64,000 nucleotides of DNA from Tillus elongatus (lineage: Eukaryota; Arthropoda; Insecta; Coleoptera; Cleridae): positions 58,133,279 to 58,197,278 of the forward strand of contig OZ023269.1 of assembly GCA_964006375.1 (NCBI GenBank). The letters are read 5' to 3'. The position numbers and the translations under genes were made by a program. The notes below the pieces were generated by a model. It made no database searches, was not told the origin of the DNA, and was given only the letters and a program-made list of their open reading frames with translations. Within the stretch, counting starts at the first letter, position 1. Each line of letters begins with the position of its first letter. This document shows positions 37,542-49,541 of this stretch, in pieces.

Positions 37542-38752
37542 AGATGGAAGAATTCGATTATGAAATCATATATAAAAATGGTTCTCAAAATAAAAACGCA
37601 GACGCATTATCGAGAATAAATTTAAATCCAATCGAAACTGAGAGTCTAATAAATAATCCTGGTGATATTTATCAAGATCTCTTAGAGTTTTTTCCAGAAT
37701 TAGTGGAAATTACTGCAAATTTTAACGAACATCAACCCTCAACTTCTTATGCACATAGCGATAACAATATTGAAGGGACGCGACAAAGTTCACCGAAAAT
37801 AATTATTCAAGGTGATGTACAAGTAAGACCACCTCATAATCGAAACGAAAGTAATACTCTTTCTACACCTCATTCAAGTAGCAATCAAACACTCAATAAT
37901 GGTATTCCCATACTGGACGATATTGTTAATAACAAAAGAAAACAAATTTTAATAGCAAAAAATCCTCACAATTTACTTGACGTCAGTCAAACTAGGTTAG
38001 ATGACTTAACTGTAACAAACATAAAAATTTCTAAATCCAATGCAAAACTAGTAATAGCATTTTTGAAAAAATGTACAGGTTCTTATAAAACATATCATTT
38101 GTATTTTTATGACCAAACAATGTATTCGGAATTTAATAAAGTATACATGAAACATTTTCAACCCTCTGGTCTCAAGCTAGTTAAATGTACAAAATTAATT
38201 AATACCGTTATTGATAAAGACGAAAGGACTTTAAAAATAAAATACCAACATGAAGGAAAATGTAATCATAGAGGTATAACGGAAACGTTAGAGCGACTAA
38301 AACGTAATTATTATTGGCCTTCAATAACTACAGATGTTACAAATTATATAAACAATTGCGAAATTTGTCAAAGAACTAAATATAGTAGAAAAATACCGTA
38401 TGTCCCAATTATTTTAACGGAAACGGTAGGTAAGCCATTTGATTTATTACACGTCGATGTTTTTAAATTTGACGGTCAGACGGAAGATGGTAAGAAAAAA
38501 GTAGTTGAAAAACGAAACCGTTTAGGCCCAGAACAATATCAATTTAAATTAGGTCAAACCGTTTATAAGACAAATATTAAAAGAAATAAAAAATTAAATA
38601 ACTTTACAGGTCCCTTTGAAATCATAGAAATGTTAGAACACAATCGAGTAAAAATAAAAAATAAGTCCACTAATAAAAAGGAAATAATTCACTTAAAGGA
38701 ACTAGAAATTCCCGTTGTTACAGAATCATCTCCACAGCTGGACCAGAACTAG
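37538..38752 (+). pseudogene. pol: G3 integrase with deleted catalytic core
   Basis: A 404-residue open frame. The N-terminal part ends RNase H (FDYEIIYKNGSQNKNADALS). The zinc-binding HHCC motif is present (HEGKCNH ... CEICQRTK) at about residues 233-290. The first catalytic Asp is in LLHVDVFKFD near residue 310. Immediately afterwards the sequence jumps to the C-terminal GPF/Y-type domain (TGPFEIIEMLEHNRVKIK), so the region with the second Asp and the Glu is missing (about 150-170 residues compared with G4). The deletion keeps the frame open. Confidence 0.88.
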
Positions 38753-38859
38753 CCGTATTCCATGACCTTTCAAATAATCCAGGCGTATTACCCCTAAAAT
38801 TAGGTAACGCCCAAAACATGGTTCATTTATGGTAATTTGTGCGAGTATATGATATTATA

Positions 38860-40376
38860 TCCATTGTCAATCAATTTTATACAATGCAACAAAAATTTAA
38901 TAGGCTAAGATCGCATTTAAAAATATTTACAGACTATAAGAGAATTTCACAACTCGTATATCATAGCTATAGTTTTAGAAAATAAAACAACTTTGCAAAT
39001 AAATCAAGTCAATCCAACTATCACTAAAAGACCGAAACGTGGTTTATTAAATCCTTTGGGATCTTTTATTAAGATTTTCACCGGAAATCGCGATCCGGCA
39101 GATGCCGAGAGGTATGACAACGCAATTGGAATTCTGTCAGAAAACCAAAGAAAATTAAAAACATTGGTAAATGAACAAATAACCTTGTTACAAAAGTCGA
39201 TGGAAACTTTTAAAAATATTACTTTAACTTTGCAACATAATGAAATTGTACTTGAGTCTCGGTTGCAACAAGTTGAACAGGTGATAAAAAGAATTAATCT
39301 ACAAAACCTAGAAAATTTTAGTTATTTTCTTATTCAGATGACAATATTACAAATTACTGCTATGTATCAGATTATCTATGATATATTAGAGAAAATACAG
39401 TTAGCAATAACATTTTCTAAAATAGGTACTCTTCATAATTCTATAGTTGAGCCGAATGAGTTGTTACAAGAAATTAAATTAGTCAGCAATTATTTGGATG
39501 CAAGTAAAAACAAATTACCTTTTGAGCCGGGGTTAGAAAATATTCTGCTTTTAGAAAGGATAATTGAAATTACAAGTTACAGTAAAGGAAATCAAATAAT
39601 ATTGATAATAGAAATTCCCATTTGTGAAATAGAAGGCTACAATTATTATCATTTATATCCACTACCTACTCCAAACGTTCATTTGGAGCCATTATACCCC
39701 ACTAGAAATACCTGCTCCTTAATGAACACTACTACATATATACGGAAGAAAAGTGCCAAGAAATATCCAATGAAGAATGTATTTGTCACGAAACCAACTC
39801 AGCTGGCATTCAAGAGGATCCACCCTGTGAAGTCAAGATGGGCCCAAAGCTTAGAGAAAAATCAATGGATGATAATAGCACCAATATCTAACAGTAGCTG
39901 CCCGGAAATGTGGCAACGACCGAGACAACGTACCCCTCAAAGGAACATATGTTTTAGAACTGAAACCACAGTGTGAAGTGTAGATTGAAGACATTCATAT
40001 TCAAAGTCACCAAAGGCTTGAAACAAAATATAGACACATTGAACTTCCTAATTTTAAAACTGATAGTGAAAGTGACGAAACCAATAATCCCCAATATAAA
40101 GTAAATTTTCAATCTCTTAGGTTAAATTCCATTAAGTTAGATGAAATAAATAATATACAAAAGCTCTTATTGAACAGAAAGAGAAGATTAGTAATATATC
40201 AGATAATGTTCGGATACATTTTTAATAAATTAGTTTTTGGACTATATTAATTTATATTGTTATTACATTTTCCATTAGCTCTATTATTTATAAATGTATT
40301 ATTAAGAAAAGGAAATTAACCAAATCAAATAATTCCGAAGATACTTATCAAGATATAATAATTTAAGTTCAATTTT
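38860..40376 (+). pseudogene. env: G3 envelope (F-like)
   Basis: The frame 38993-39976 starts inside the ectodomain. KRPKR is followed by a Gly-Leu-Leu fusion-peptide-like stretch and a TGN motif, as in errantivirus Env and baculovirus F. A long heptad-type region follows. After frameshifts around 39976, a hydrophobic helix at about 40236-40300 and a short basic, polar tail end at TAA 40374-40376. The N-terminal surface part and signal peptide are truncated relative to G4. It is an endogenous insect retrovirus gene and not intact. Confidence 0.8.
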
Positions 40377-40432
40377 ATTATGTTAGATTATTTTCGCATT
40401 TTTTACCCAATGCTCCAATCTGACAAGGGAGA

Positions 40433-40650
40433 AGTTATATCACAACGCAGTGTCATCACATTGTAAGGCACACGTGTTGTTTATTCCATCTAAGATTCTT
40501 AGTATTGTAAAGATAACGTTTATAGTAGAGGGAATTATTATGCGTTAAAAGAATTAGATTCTAGTTTAGTTTATAGCCAGCTCTTGTTGTGCAAACTCCT
40601 GCTTCAGAATAATAAAGTCTTTTTTAAGTTCTCTGAACAAGTACATTTGT
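40433..40650 (+). repeat. G3 3' LTR
   Basis: 218 bp starting AGTTATATCAC and ending ACATTTGT, followed by TSD CGCG at 40651. It is preceded by the polypurine tract at about 40425-40432. AATAAAG at 40610 is a likely polyadenylation signal. Confidence 0.92.
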
Positions 40651-40654
40651 CGCG

Positions 40655-41493
<839 letters not shown>

Positions 41494-41965
41494 CCAACCG
41501 CTAACTCAAAAAATAAGCAACTGATTTCGATGAATCTCGGCAAGTGCCTTTCTTTTATTATTGGCTTGGATGAGTTCGTTAGTCAGGGAAATCGGATAAC
41601 GTTTTCCGGGAAAATTTCGAGTTTTGTTTCAAAAAAAAATTTTTTCTCTGAAAATGACAAATGTATTTTAATGAAATTTCGTGGATATGTTGCCTTGTAA
41701 AGACTTTACTACACACTAAAATTCAACTTTCTACATTTTTAGAAAATTGAGTTATTCAAATTTTGAGTTTCCTTATGAAAAAAAAAAAAAATTTCTCCGA
41801 AAATTACAAAGTTATTTTGATGAAATTTGGTGGATATGTTGCGCTGGGTAAGGCCCTACTAGAGACCAAAATTCAACTTTCTAAGTTCGTAGAAACTTGA
41901 GTTATTCAAATTTGAAGCATTTAATAAAAATTCACTACCATAACGCACTTGCTGCGTCCCGAACT
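41494..41965 (+). mobile_element. TA-core repeat: module B and hairpin end
   Basis: Begins 'ccaaccgctaactcaaaaaat' (module B start) and includes two ~130-bp sub-repeats (41640-41760 and 41790-41910) with 'acaaa...tattttgatgaaatttggtggatatgttg'. It ends with 'ttcactaccataacgcacttgctgcgtc' at 41930-41957, followed by T-rich sequence. Confidence 0.7.
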
Positions 41966-41989
41966 TTTTTTTCTTGCCCACCCCCAATG

Positions 41990-42577
41990 CATTAAGGCAC
42001 GAGCCGCTACTGGTAAAACCACCCGTTTAGATCTGATTACCGAGGGACAATGATATAGTAATATTATAAGATTATTTCCGAGCTAGCTGCGGACAAACTA
42101 TGAATAATAGGAAAAAATTGTTTTAATCTGTCTGGGTAATTTGTCACTACTCAATTATACTACTTAAAAGAAAAATGTGGCTGGTGACATCTCTAGTGGG
42201 ACTCTAAAAAATACCAAATTTCCTTGCTTTATAAGATGTTTCACCGAATCTGTTACTGGATTCAAATATACTAATAAAAAGAAGAAAAACGTATTGAGCC
42301 GCATCTCTCATTTGACTCTGATTACCTAGCTGTGGGATGACAAAATTTGAAAAAACACCAATTTTTTTTTATCAAGATGTTTCACAAAATATGTTGGTCG
42401 ATTCAAATATACTACTAAAATGAAGAAAAACGTATTTTGTCACATCTCTCGTTTGACTCTGATTACGGAACTATCGGATGACAAAATTCGAAAAAATACC
42501 ACATTTTTTTGTTTCAAGATGTTTGATGAATCTGTTACTGGATTCAAATATACTACTAAAGAGAAGACAAATCTCAA
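41990..42577. repeat. ~140-bp satellite, short array
   Basis: About four degenerate monomers sharing 'cgcatctctcgtttgactctgattaccgagctatcggatgacaaa' (in parts) and 'tgttactggattcaaatatactactaaa'. The same monomer forms the larger array at 61288-62670. The array is bounded by two inverted copies of the hairpin end (41930-41957 and 42578-42611). Confidence 0.8.
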
Positions 42578-42614
42578 GACGCAGCAAGTACGTCATGGTA
42601 ATGCATTTTCATAA
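42578..42614 (-). repeat. inverted hairpin end closing the satellite array
   Basis: 'Gacgcagcaagtacgtcatgg' and 'gcattttcataa' are the reverse complement of the end at 41924-41957. With it, they form terminal inverted repeats around the array. Confidence 0.7.
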
Positions 42615-43413
42615 GATTAAGATTTCTCATTTAGCAAAAGAAAAGTAGGTACCTACTACAAAAAGGACAAATGAAATACAAGATGTCTACATAAATCTTT
42701 ACTAGCGATTTACACAGTTAGTTGTATAAATAAGTCAAACAAAGCAAGTGATAAACAGGAAATGTAGTTAGCCAAAATACACTGAAAATTAAAATGGGCA
42801 TACGTATAACACAACTACAACTACTGAGTTGTGTAAAATTGTATTAATTTAAACTGCTACACCTAATTTAATTAATCATTAAAATCAAACATACTTTCTA
42901 TCTTAAAATAGTTACAACATATATAATTAAGGTACTTATTCCGGACTTGATTTAGCTTAAACTATACCAGCGACTAGGCCAAACTAGTTTTGTCATGTAT
43001 TTAATTCCGTGGCCTCTTATTACAATAAACAATATTACTAATATTTAAAAAACTCAATAATATAATGAAATACACGAATCTTTACCAAATAAAAATTGAA
43101 TCAAAATAAATGTAGCAGTCATAAGTTCGATTTCAGAGATATTCATCATGGTGTATACATGATTCAATAATTTTGTTTGTTTCACAGATGCAGTGTGAAA
43201 TTGAAAATTTGCACGTTTTATAATTATTGCAGTATAACTGTTCTGTAATCGGTTACAGAAATAACCCACCATATATTTCTAATAACTGATGATGTGGCTA
43301 ACACAATTCCCCTAACAGTAACACCTAACTTTCTCCACAAAGTTCCTAAAAAAAGTCTAACTTAAAAATCATTTATTCACTGTTGGAGTGTACCATTGAA
43401 GTTAATTCAATAC
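42615..43413. other. unassigned AT-rich sequence
   Basis: No gene recognised. The short frame 43054-43272 shows no family signature. Confidence 0.4.
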
Positions 43414-43830
43414 CAGGGCCGTAGATGAGTGCCCCCCCCCCCGCGCAAATGATACGATACAAAAAAACAGTATGTTTCCTAGCAACTTAAGCCAAAAAAT
43501 ACATATAATGTATCAAGGCTCCATGTCCGCTCTTAAGTACCCCCTCCCTAAACTTCTAATAAGAATATTAATTTATATTAATATAAGCAATTAGGTCACG
43601 TCAGATGGCCGGACGACCCCACTCTCGCCACGCGGCATGCTCGCACGTCTTGCTTGAAATTCACATTAGTTCTGAAGAAGTCATTAGATTTTGTCTAAAA
43701 ACCGTAATGTAGGCATCTCTGTAAGTTTAAATTGCGGTTTTAAATAACAGAGATTTGTTACCCTTTTGTTACATTGGTACAAATCAATAAAACGTTTCAA
43801 AAGTAAGAGTTTTTCCTAGCTACGGCACTG
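43414..43830. mobile_element. hAT-type MITE (CAGGGCCGTAG ends)
   Basis: The ends are CAGGGCCGTAGATGAGTG and, inverted, CAGTGCCGTAGCTAGGAA (14 of 18 identical). The flanking 8-mers ttcaatac and ctgattac share 5 of 8 bases and fit the nTnnnnAn preference of hAT. It contains a 12-C run near 43431 and a degenerate hammerhead-like sequence at 43663-43712. The duplication is imperfect, so the boundaries are tentative. Confidence 0.45.
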
Positions 43831-44541
43831 CTGATTACTACAAGTTACTGGCAAAGATAAATAATTAGGCATGACGCCATTATTCTGTGGTATTACGTTG
43901 GCCAAATATTTTAGCACATTAATGTGAAATAACAACTCATTAACATTTCAGAATTGGAAAGACGTTGTGATTAAAACTGCTATTCGAAATAGGACACAGC
44001 TATGGCTTCTACTTTTTAAAAGCCACTTCGAATTATAGTTTCCGTGATGCCCAATTGTTAATATATGCAGTATCTCGCCAAAAAATATTGGATAGAGCTT
44101 TGGATGAAGTAAACAGAATTTTTCAGAGTAGGTTACCAAAAGATAAATAAAAACAGCAGAAGATTATTCTACTATAATTACAAAATATATTTTTATACAT
44201 CATTATTGTGTAGTGAACAAAATATTTAACTGTAAGGGCGGCTGACCTAGTAGAAAGTGATATAGGCAACCCACTACATTGTGGAATAACCCATCCTTGT
44301 CTAGTCTAGCTAGGCGCATGGGCGCCGGCCGGATTACTTTCACGGAGGTGCATCTGCATCTACACATTATACTATTAACTAATAAGATATAATTTATAAC
44401 ACAGCATCCTTATAATTATATGTAGGTATATAAAATTAGACTTTTGCGTCATGTAAATTGAATTTATGTCAAATTCAAATAACGCGGATATTTGAGTATG
44501 CACCTCGTGTGGGATATGAGGGGGGGGTCTTTATTTAAATT
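43831..44541. other. unassigned; probable 5' part of hAT element
   Basis: Sequence upstream of the hAT transposase relic, including GC-rich 'gcgcatgggcgccggccgg' near 44310. No terminal repeat could be matched to the transposase. Confidence 0.35.
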
Positions 44542-45603
44542 ATGAACGACATAAGACAGTTTTTGTTCGAAAAGCGCAAGACTAATATCTTGCCTCATCT
44601 TAAGAAATCCAGTCCAGGTATGTTATGTTTGTGTTTGTACCCAATTCTAAACATACCTCTCTTCTGTGAAACACGTTGGACAGCAAAGTACAAGAGTGTC
44701 AGAAAACTTTCTGAAAACCTATTACTATATTGTGGCAGTACTAGCAGAACTTTCACGCAACATAACAAACTCGAAAACGAAAACCAAACCATCTCAGCTC
44801 TACACGACTGTAACAACTCCAACATACATTGTGACACTCTTAGTGATTGTTGCCTATTCCGCCAAATTGGAACCCGCTTGCAACAACACGAGAAAATATG
44901 AATATGAAGGTGATACATGATCACATAAATAAATTAACGGAAGTGCATCAATCTCATCGTGATAAAGCGACGACAGTGTTCGTGGTCATTTTCGAGAAAG
45001 CTCGAAAAATTTCCGAAGAACTGGATGTTGAATATAAACGTCTTCAAGTAGCGGCAAGGCAGGCCTACAGAGCAAATCAACCAGCTGAAAATACAGAAGA
45101 ATTCTTCAGAATATCTATCTTCATCCCATATTTAGGCTCAATCATTGATTTTCTGAGAAATCGATTTTCTTCCAGACACAAAAAATAATTTTCGCTTATG
45201 CAGCTTCACCCAGAATATAAGAAAATTTGAAAAATTTTCATTTTTAGCCATGGCAGAAAATGTACAGAACCTTTATGGAGGTATTCTACAGATGTTATTG
45301 CCGAGGCTACCACGTGGTACGAGATGTTCAAGACAGATGAAGTCAGTGATGCGGCCTTAAATCCCTCGTTGAATATGCAGATTTAATTGCTCAAGCATAT
45401 ACAGCGTTATGCAAGGAAATCAAGATTGGCCTCACTATTTCAGCGACAATATATGTAGCAAGACGAGCAATAGGTCAACGATGGAAGACGTGAGCCTTAA
45501 CGGCCTGTGCATACTCAGTGTTCATAGGAAAAGGGTAGAAGAGTACACTGAATTCATTCACAAGGTATTAAACAAATTTGGACAAAACCTAGAAGCTTTT
45601 TAG
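44542..45603 (+). pseudogene. hAT transposase relic (repressor-of-kinase-inhibitor type)
   Basis: Three frames give a consistent order. FCETRWTAKYKSVRK at 44660-44710 is the C-x-TRW block of the hAT catalytic domain. The region then runs through the frame 44666-44920. Frame 44847-45188 holds VAARQAYRANQPAEN and FIPYLGSIIDFLRNRF. Frame 45409-45603 has RSTMEDVSLNGLCILSVHR, the C-terminal dimerisation block. This organisation resembles hAT proteins annotated as 52 kDa repressor of the inhibitor of protein kinase. Frameshifts, stops and a missing N-terminus show it is dead. It ends exactly where a TA-core element is inserted. Confidence 0.8.
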
Positions 45604-45731
45604 TTAATTTTCGTAGAAAAAATTCACTAATGGGGAGATTCCGACTTTAAAATTTTGAATAATTTTTTGCACATGAGCACGAACTGTGACCCGTAGAACC
45701 CATATCCGAGGTCACTTTCAATTTTTATGTT

Positions 45732-45814
<83 letters not shown>

Positions 45815-46110
45815 TCACACCGATAACTCAAAAAATAATGAGCGGATTTTGATTAAATTTGGCATGTACCTTCCTACCTAAGTGGCTTGGATAAGTTCGT
45901 TAGCCAGGAAAATCGGGCTAGGTTTTCCGGGAAAATTTTGAGTTTTCTTTCAAAAAAAAATTTTATCTCAAAAAATAAAAAAGCTATGGTACCCAAATTT
46001 AGTAGGTTGGTTTACGATATAATAAGTAAACTATACACGAAAATTTAGATTTCTATATTAGTAACTAAAAGTATATAAATTCAATATATAAACAGGAGGT
46101 GAATAAATAT
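45604..46110 (+). mobile_element. TA-core repeat: left end, modules A and B
   Basis: Hairpin 'agttaattttcgtag ... aaattcact', AATGGGGAG, module A, (TA)n 45738-45809 and module B from 45815. The right end was not found; similarity fades near 46110. It is inserted in the T-run at the end of the hAT transposase relic. Confidence 0.75.
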
Positions 46111-46491
46111 AATTTTAAACGAAATGGTATATGGTATGTTCTGGTTTTAGTTTATTTCAACGTCAAATATTTTTCATGCTTGTTTATATGTTAATAGTTA
46201 GTTATTTTGTCAAGGTGCCATGACATAATTTATTCTCAAATATTAAAATGAATACTATGTAACAGTTTATGCACAACAAAACTTCAATTCTATATCCAAA
46301 TCTTAGACAACCATAACATAATTTTCCAGTAATTTTTCAAGATTGAGAGAAACAGGTAATTTTCTATCTAGTCATCGTAGTAAATTGTTTATTTCATGTT
46401 TGTCGATGCTGCTGCTATCTTCTTAGTTGTGTTAGTTTTTTAATTGGACATTACAAAAACAGTCTGAATGATTTTGTATTTAGTGAAATGA
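46111..46491. other. unassigned
   Basis: No feature recognised. Confidence 0.35.
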
Positions 46492-46499
46492 ATTAGACC

Positions 46500-47471
46500 T
46501 GGAGGTGTGCGAACTGAACCCGAACTCGAACGGAACCTTCGGTTCGAAAATATGTTCGCACTAGCGATGTTAAAGTAGTCAGAAGTTCGAAATATGTAAT
46601 TCTCGAAAATAGTTCAAACTTCGCTGCTCAAAAATACTTTAAAATTTAACTTTACAGGCATTGAATGCTGCCAAAGGTAGCGAAGTTGTGGCTCCGTTAA
46701 CTCGGTAGCGTAAGTTCAGGAGATTTTACTCATGTATATTTTTGACAGTTGGTGGGACACATTGAGATACGGCGGAGCCATTTGGCAATCACAGAATTAT
46801 TTTTTATATATCCTAGCCCCCAACACCTTTTTCGGTAACAAAATTATGATGGCGGTGTTCGAAGCCGATCGGTAACGTACATTTTCAGAATTTATAAGGA
46901 TAATTGCAGATTACCTTTGGAAAACACTAGTTTCAGCATGCTTCATTTCACAATGAGCCAAAACACTGAAATATCCACAACCAAGATACAGTTCAAATGT
47001 TAAGTGGTTACCTATCATGCTCACTTTGAAACCGCTCAATCTAACTCTATGCTAAAATTGCTTAGCCAATGCCAAACAACAACAACATATTTATAATTGA
47101 GTTTATCTATAGATCTAGTAATCTAAAAAAGTTTAAAAATTTTTGTTGTTGTATTTTTGATTTAGCGTTGACCCATCTCCGCAACTACCAGCACTTTAAG
47201 GCATTTTCACCCAATCAACCTACAAATTTTGTCAAACCTTTCCTTTTTGTAAAAAGAATGGGAATCTTTTACATATCAAATATTGTATGTTACAATATTC
47301 CTAAATTTTGTATTTAAGGAAATGAAACATGAACACTGAAGAATTTTGGGTAGTTGGATGTTCGATTTTGAATTTATCAGAAGTTCGAAGTTCGACTGTA
47401 AACCTTAGACATGCTATTTCTGAGGTTCGAAGTTTGAGGCAACGAACAAAACATGGGTTCGCACACCTCTA
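46500..47471. mobile_element. non-autonomous hAT element, copy 1
   Basis: The ends are TGGAGGTGTGCGAAC and, inverted, TAGAGGTGTGCGAAC (14/15). It has an 8-bp TSD, attagacc (46492-46499) and aatagacc (47472-47479; 7/8). The inner ends are rich in GTTCGAA-type short repeats. A second copy is at 49271-51973. No transposase frame. A decayed SINE is inside at about 47163-47320. Confidence 0.85.
47163..47320 (-). mobile_element. decayed copy of SINE family 1
   Basis: Several blocks match the minus-orientation SINE copy at 19350 in order: a 'cgttgacccatctccgcaactac' segment, 'caaacctttccttttt', then 'gggaatctttta'. Divergence is far greater than in copies a-c, so this is an older insertion. Head and TSD are not recognisable. 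Confidence 0.5.
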
Positions 47472-47479
47472 AATAGACC

Positions 47480-49262
47480 AAAGTAGCCTATCTATCTAAC
47501 CACTTTATTTTTAGAAAGAAAAAACACTTAGATAGTGTGAGGTATGTCATATATATATTCTATCTAAAATTTTATGTGAATACAAAAATTGAATAATATA
47601 CAGGCTGTTCTTAATCAATATGAAAGTTATAGATCATTTTTCTGTATTTCAAGATAGCTCTAAAACTATGTACGCTTACATACATGATATCTACATATCC
47701 TATAATTCGGTTTAGCTTTCGAGACAACTTCCCTATATGGGATATATCAAAAATAGAGACTAACTTCTGCGTTTCTCAGATCCGTATTTTTATTAAAATG
47801 GTAGGTTTTAGTGAAATAAAACTTATTTTTAGAACAAATTGAATGTTGTGTCATAGAAACTATTTGCTTCCCCAAAATGAGCATGTATAACAAATATCCC
47901 CAATAACATGTCATATGTAGACCACCGTCAGCCACCACAGGTACAAAGAACATATTTCCGCACTCAGAAATAACCATGCCGACAAATATACATTTGCTAA
48001 ATATAGTAAATGAGCAACTAATCTTACATATTCTTGGAAACTCTTCTTTCTAATTAAATATATCAAACAGAATGCATCCAACTATATTAAAAATTGTTGT
48101 AATAATGTATTAATAAGTTGATGTTTTTTGAATAAAAAACGTCACCCACACATTTTAAAGATTCTTGAAATCAAAATACACGAATTCTTGAAATCAAAAT
48201 ACACAAGGAAGTTTTATCTGCAGTTGCCATGAATGCAGATAAATAAATTGATTTTCTCTGAGATTCTGTAAACGGGTGAAAGGGCACCTGTATTTAATGT
48301 GGAACAGTTTCACCAGTTAAGTGCAACAACAATTATTGAAATAACCTGTAGCTTTTCAACAAGAAACATTTTTGAATTGTCTATGCCACCATGCCATTTA
48401 AGATTTTGACTATCTACACCACGACATGATAAATGTGTCAAAATTTGAGCCTATGGCGATGACGTTACCATTAAGAGTATTGAGAATGACCATGCTCTCC
48501 ATTAGGGAAAAAACAGTTTATTTGAATTGCTAATTGTTGCATAATGAATTCAACATCGCCAGCTTTATTAGTCCTAAACTGACTAAATGCTTCATTTTCC
48601 ATGGTCGGTGTGATTTTCCAGATACGTTTTATTTTCACGTTATTTGTGGCATATTATGAAAAAAATAAAACGGGAAAACTTTAGATTATGAACCAACTAC
48701 CTGATTTAATATGTCTGTAAAGTTCTATTTCCTACCAAGTAGCACTAATTGTAATTTTCAACATATTGTGTTCTATGGCGTGCCACATTATATAAATACA
48801 CAAATTTCTAAGCAAGCGCAAAAATCTTTGCAGACAATAGGGAACAATGTGAGTTTTTTACATGAACTTTTCTTAACTTTTTTTCAGAGGCAGTGTGTTA
48901 AAAGTTTTGATTTTCCAAAAATATATATGTCATATATGTATATAAATCTTGTAGCTCGTCGTAATCATATCACTATCACATAACCACACCATTTTTTTAT
49001 GATTTCTAAAGAGATCAATCCAAAGTATGAAAATGCTGAACATAACCGTTTTATCGGACCAGAATATTTGTCAATTTACTTGGCTCTTCAAACTGGTCGC
49101 TTCACTCTGAGAAGGGGATTATCTATGTGTGTGTTTCTAGTCTAGTTAATTATCTGCAAAATAATTACAAGAAATTAGATATCTTTAAACATAAGTGTGG
49201 AAACAAAAAAAGGGAATAAACCTACAGATAATAGATTTATAATTAAAGATTTGCTTATACAT
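47480..49262. other. unassigned
   Basis: No gene or element recognised in 1.8 kb. A 20-bp tandem duplication (ttcttgaaatcaaaatacac) lies at about 48165-48208. Short frames at 47747-47977 and 48711-48983 have no family signature. Confidence 0.4.
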
Positions 49263-49541
49263 ATTTGCACTAGAGGTGGGTAATCCTTACCAATTTTGAA
49301 CCTCACCCGAACTAGAACTGAACCTTCAGTTCGAAAGATGTTCGCGCTAGGGATGTTAAAGTAGCTCGAAGTACGTAATTCTCCAAAATGGTTCGAAGTT
49401 CGCTGCTCAAAACTACTTTGAATGAGAACTTTACTGCTATTCAATGCTTCCAAAGGTAAACTTGTAACTCGGTAGCGGCGCTTCAACCCAGTATTGGTGC
49501 CATTGGGTTCTCTAAGTATACTAATTATAGAATAATTTATA

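Larger units (their letters stand above)
33354..40650 (+). mobile_element. errantivirus-type Gypsy element G3, LTR to LTR
   Basis: A complete 7.3 kb provirus-like element. It has two LTRs starting AGTTAT and ending ACATTTGT, a 4-bp TSD CGCG (33350-33353 and 40651-40654), a tRNA-Ser-type primer binding site and a purine-rich AAGGGAGA tract before the 3' LTR. The genes are in the order gag, pol (PR, RT, RH, IN), env, all plus strand. gag and RT carry stops and frameshifts, and the integrase core is deleted, so it is defective. It is the clearest of the three endogenous retroviruses here. Confidence 0.93.
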
